Below are positions 5,583 to 6,657 of a stretch of 6,657 nt of DNA, in pieces. Below the pieces are notes generated by a model. It made no database searches. It had not been told where the DNA came from and saw only the letters and a program-made list of their open reading frames with translations. Numbering within the stretch: the first letter of the stretch is position 1; each line of letters starts with the position of its first letter. The translations under genes and the position numbers were made by a program. The stretch is from Peptococcaceae bacterium (GTDB lineage: Bacteria > Bacillota > Peptococcia > Peptococcales > Peptococcaceae), in NCBI GenBank assembly GCA_017383785.1, contig JAFNVD010000144.1:1-6657 (forward strand). The letters are read 5' to 3'.

Positions 5583-5611
5583 TTGTTTCTCGTTTATTTT
5601 TGCGGTAAAAT
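5583..5611 (+). promoter_or_regulatory. Candidate promoter of nadE
   Basis: TTGTTT (5583-5588) and TAAAAT (5606-5611) are separated by exactly 17 nt, in the 85-nt gap after the PAP2 gene. The predicted start near 5618 gives a leader of about 40 nt. The hexamers match consensus at 3/6 and 5/6. Confidence 0.5.
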
Positions 5612-5646
5612 AAAACAGTATGAAATATGCTTTTCAAACTTTATCC

Positions 5647-5652
5647 GGAGGG
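5647..5652 (+). promoter_or_regulatory. Shine-Dalgarno choosing the nadE start
   Basis: GGAGGG ends 7 nt before the ATG at 5660. An in-frame ATG at 5654 is only 1 nt from it and too close, so 5660 is preferred. The proteins would differ by two residues. Confidence 0.8.
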
Positions 5653-5659
5653 TATGTTT

Positions 5660-6657
5660 ATGAACTATGGATTTATAAAAGTTGCCGCTGCAACACCGGA
5701 AATTCGTGTCGCAGATTGTGCGTATAATACAGAAGCAGTACTTTCGTTATGGAAAGAAGCCGATGCTTTAGGCTGCCATCTGGTAGCATTTCCGGAACTG
5801 GTACTGACCGGCTCAACCTGTGGGGATCTTTTCCTACACAAAACATTATTGGACGGGGCACTTACAGGGCTAAAAAAATTGGTAGAAGAAAGTAATTCGT
5901 TAAACAGTATCGGTATTATCGGTATGCCGCTTATACATCAAGGAAAATTGTATAACTGCGCTGTAACAGTGCAAAAAGGCAATGTATTAAGCATTGTACC
6001 TAAAACTATTTTAACCAGTCATCGTCAGTTTACCTCTGCACCTGAACAAAATACCGTTTATAGTGATGCTTTATATGCAATTAGCATGGAAGAAACATTA
6101 TTCGGTCCTCATCAGGTGTATATCTGCGAAGGGATGAAAGAGTTTACGTTTTCTGTTGGATTTGAAGAAGATTTCTTTTCTCCGCTGCCTCTTTCTGCTT
6201 CTCATGCTATGGCGGGTGCCAATATTGTAGTATGTCTATCTGCAAACAATGAACAGGTAGGTAGAACTACTTATCTGCATCGTTTGATTGAAGCACAATC
6301 AATCCAATTAACTTGTGGTTATGTATTCTCCAATATCGGTGCCGGAGAATCTACTACTGATTATGTATATTCGGGTCATAATATGATTGCGGAAAACGGA
6401 GAAATTCTGGCTGAAAGCAAAGCGTTCAGCACAGGGCTCACCATTAGTGAAATCGACGTAGCAAAACTGGTCCAGGAACGTTTGAACAGCAATGCATTTC
6501 CATTACACAAAAATGACAAAGGGTATTATACCGTATGGTTTGATATGGATGCTACCTCTACAACACTGACCCGTAACATCGATTCTATGCCGTTTATTCC
6601 ATCAAATGAAAAAGAGCTGGCAGAACGGTGCGAATTAATTTTGACAATGCAAGCCGA
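5660..6657 (+). CDS. nadE: NAD+ synthetase with degenerate glutaminase domain (3' end outside window)
   Basis: The first 332 residues of a long, two-domain glutamine-type NAD+ synthetase, which amidates deamido-NAD with ATP in the cytosol. What is visible is the N-terminal nitrilase-like glutaminase (about 5-275) and the start of the linker (PFIPSNEKELAERC). The ATP-pyrophosphatase synthetase domain lies beyond the window. The start is typical of the family (YGFIKVAAATPEIRVADCAYNTE). Of the Glu-Lys-Cys triad, Glu46 (FPEL) and Lys115 (VPK) are present. Where the nucleophile should be (V-E-I-C-E-D in relatives), the sequence reads V-G-F-E-E-D, placing Glu169 at the Cys position. The usual TGYTCGD reads TGSTCGD (Ser52), and YREFYE reads HRQFTS. 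The rest, including GESTTDYVYSGHNMIAENGEILAES, is well conserved, so this is a real NadE and not a distant nitrilase. Glutamine hydrolysis is predicted lost; ammonia may be used directly. No frameshift is seen. Confidence 0.92.
   Translation, partial: MNYGFIKVAAATPEIRVADCAYNTEAVLSLWKEADALGCHLVAFPELVLTGSTCGDLFLHKTLLDGALTGLKKLVEESNSLNSIGIIGMPLIHQGKLYNCAVTVQKGNVLSIVPKTILTSHRQFTSAPEQNTVYSDALYAISMEETLFGPHQVYICEGMKEFTFSVGFEEDFFSPLPLSASHAMAGANIVVCLSANNEQVGRTTYLHRLIEAQSIQLTCGYVFSNIGAGESTTDYVYSGHNMIAENGEILAESKAFSTGLTISEIDVAKLVQERLNSNAFPLHKNDKGYYTVWFDMDATSTTLTRNIDSMPFIPSNEKELAERCELILTMQA

Noticed and set aside
5666..5680. Third copy of the GGATTTATA repeat at the start of nadE
   Set aside because: It lies in the codons for the conserved YGFIK of NadE and lacks the CAA end, so it is explained by coding sequence.

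Overview
The window comes from the chromosome of a low-to-moderate GC bacterium with strong AAGGAGG-type ribosome binding sites. It probably belongs to the anaerobic Firmicutes, and the Negativicutes (Veillonella/Megasphaera/Dialister-like) are my best guess. That placement rests on gene content and the general look of the proteins, not on any search. No mobile element, CRISPR array, tRNA or rRNA is visible.

Layout from left to right. Bases 1-148 hold the 3' end of an unrecognised gene, closed by a good intrinsic terminator (160-200). Next is a two-gene operon on the plus strand: an S-adenosylhomocysteine hydrolase (ahcY, 341-1597) and, 18 nt downstream with a TTG start, a 925-residue DinG-family helicase with an N-terminal DEDDh exonuclease domain (1616-4393). 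The ahcY leader (200-340) is dense. It holds two candidate promoters, a 29-codon leader ORF whose stop codon overlaps the ahcY Shine-Dalgarno, and a 20-bp near-perfect palindrome just upstream of that Shine-Dalgarno. A hairpin at 4428-4461 separates dinG from two small minus-strand genes that converge on it: a 63-residue zinc-ribbon protein (4656-4847) and a 36-residue basic peptide (4509-4619). The zinc-ribbon gene lies back to back with a PAP2-family membrane phosphatase (5023-5574, plus). The last gene is nadE, NAD+ synthetase (5660 onward, plus), which has its own promoter and is cut by the window end inside the linker before the synthetase domain.

The proteins do not form one pathway: methyl-cycle recycling, DNA repair, lipid-phosphate hydrolysis and NAD synthesis. 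Most of this is ordinary housekeeping sequence. The most unusual observation is in nadE. The glutaminase (nitrilase-like) domain keeps its overall sequence and its catalytic Glu46 and Lys115, but Glu169 replaces the nucleophilic cysteine, and other active-site positions have changed too. This predicts an NAD synthetase whose glutaminase half is a pseudo-enzyme. Secondary observations are the archaeal/Thermotoga-like substrate pocket and missing C-terminal tail of AhcY, an exonuclease-DinG fusion that keeps the four iron-sulphur cysteines, a probably leaderless zinc-ribbon gene, and a Cra/LacI-type palindrome in an odd convergent position.
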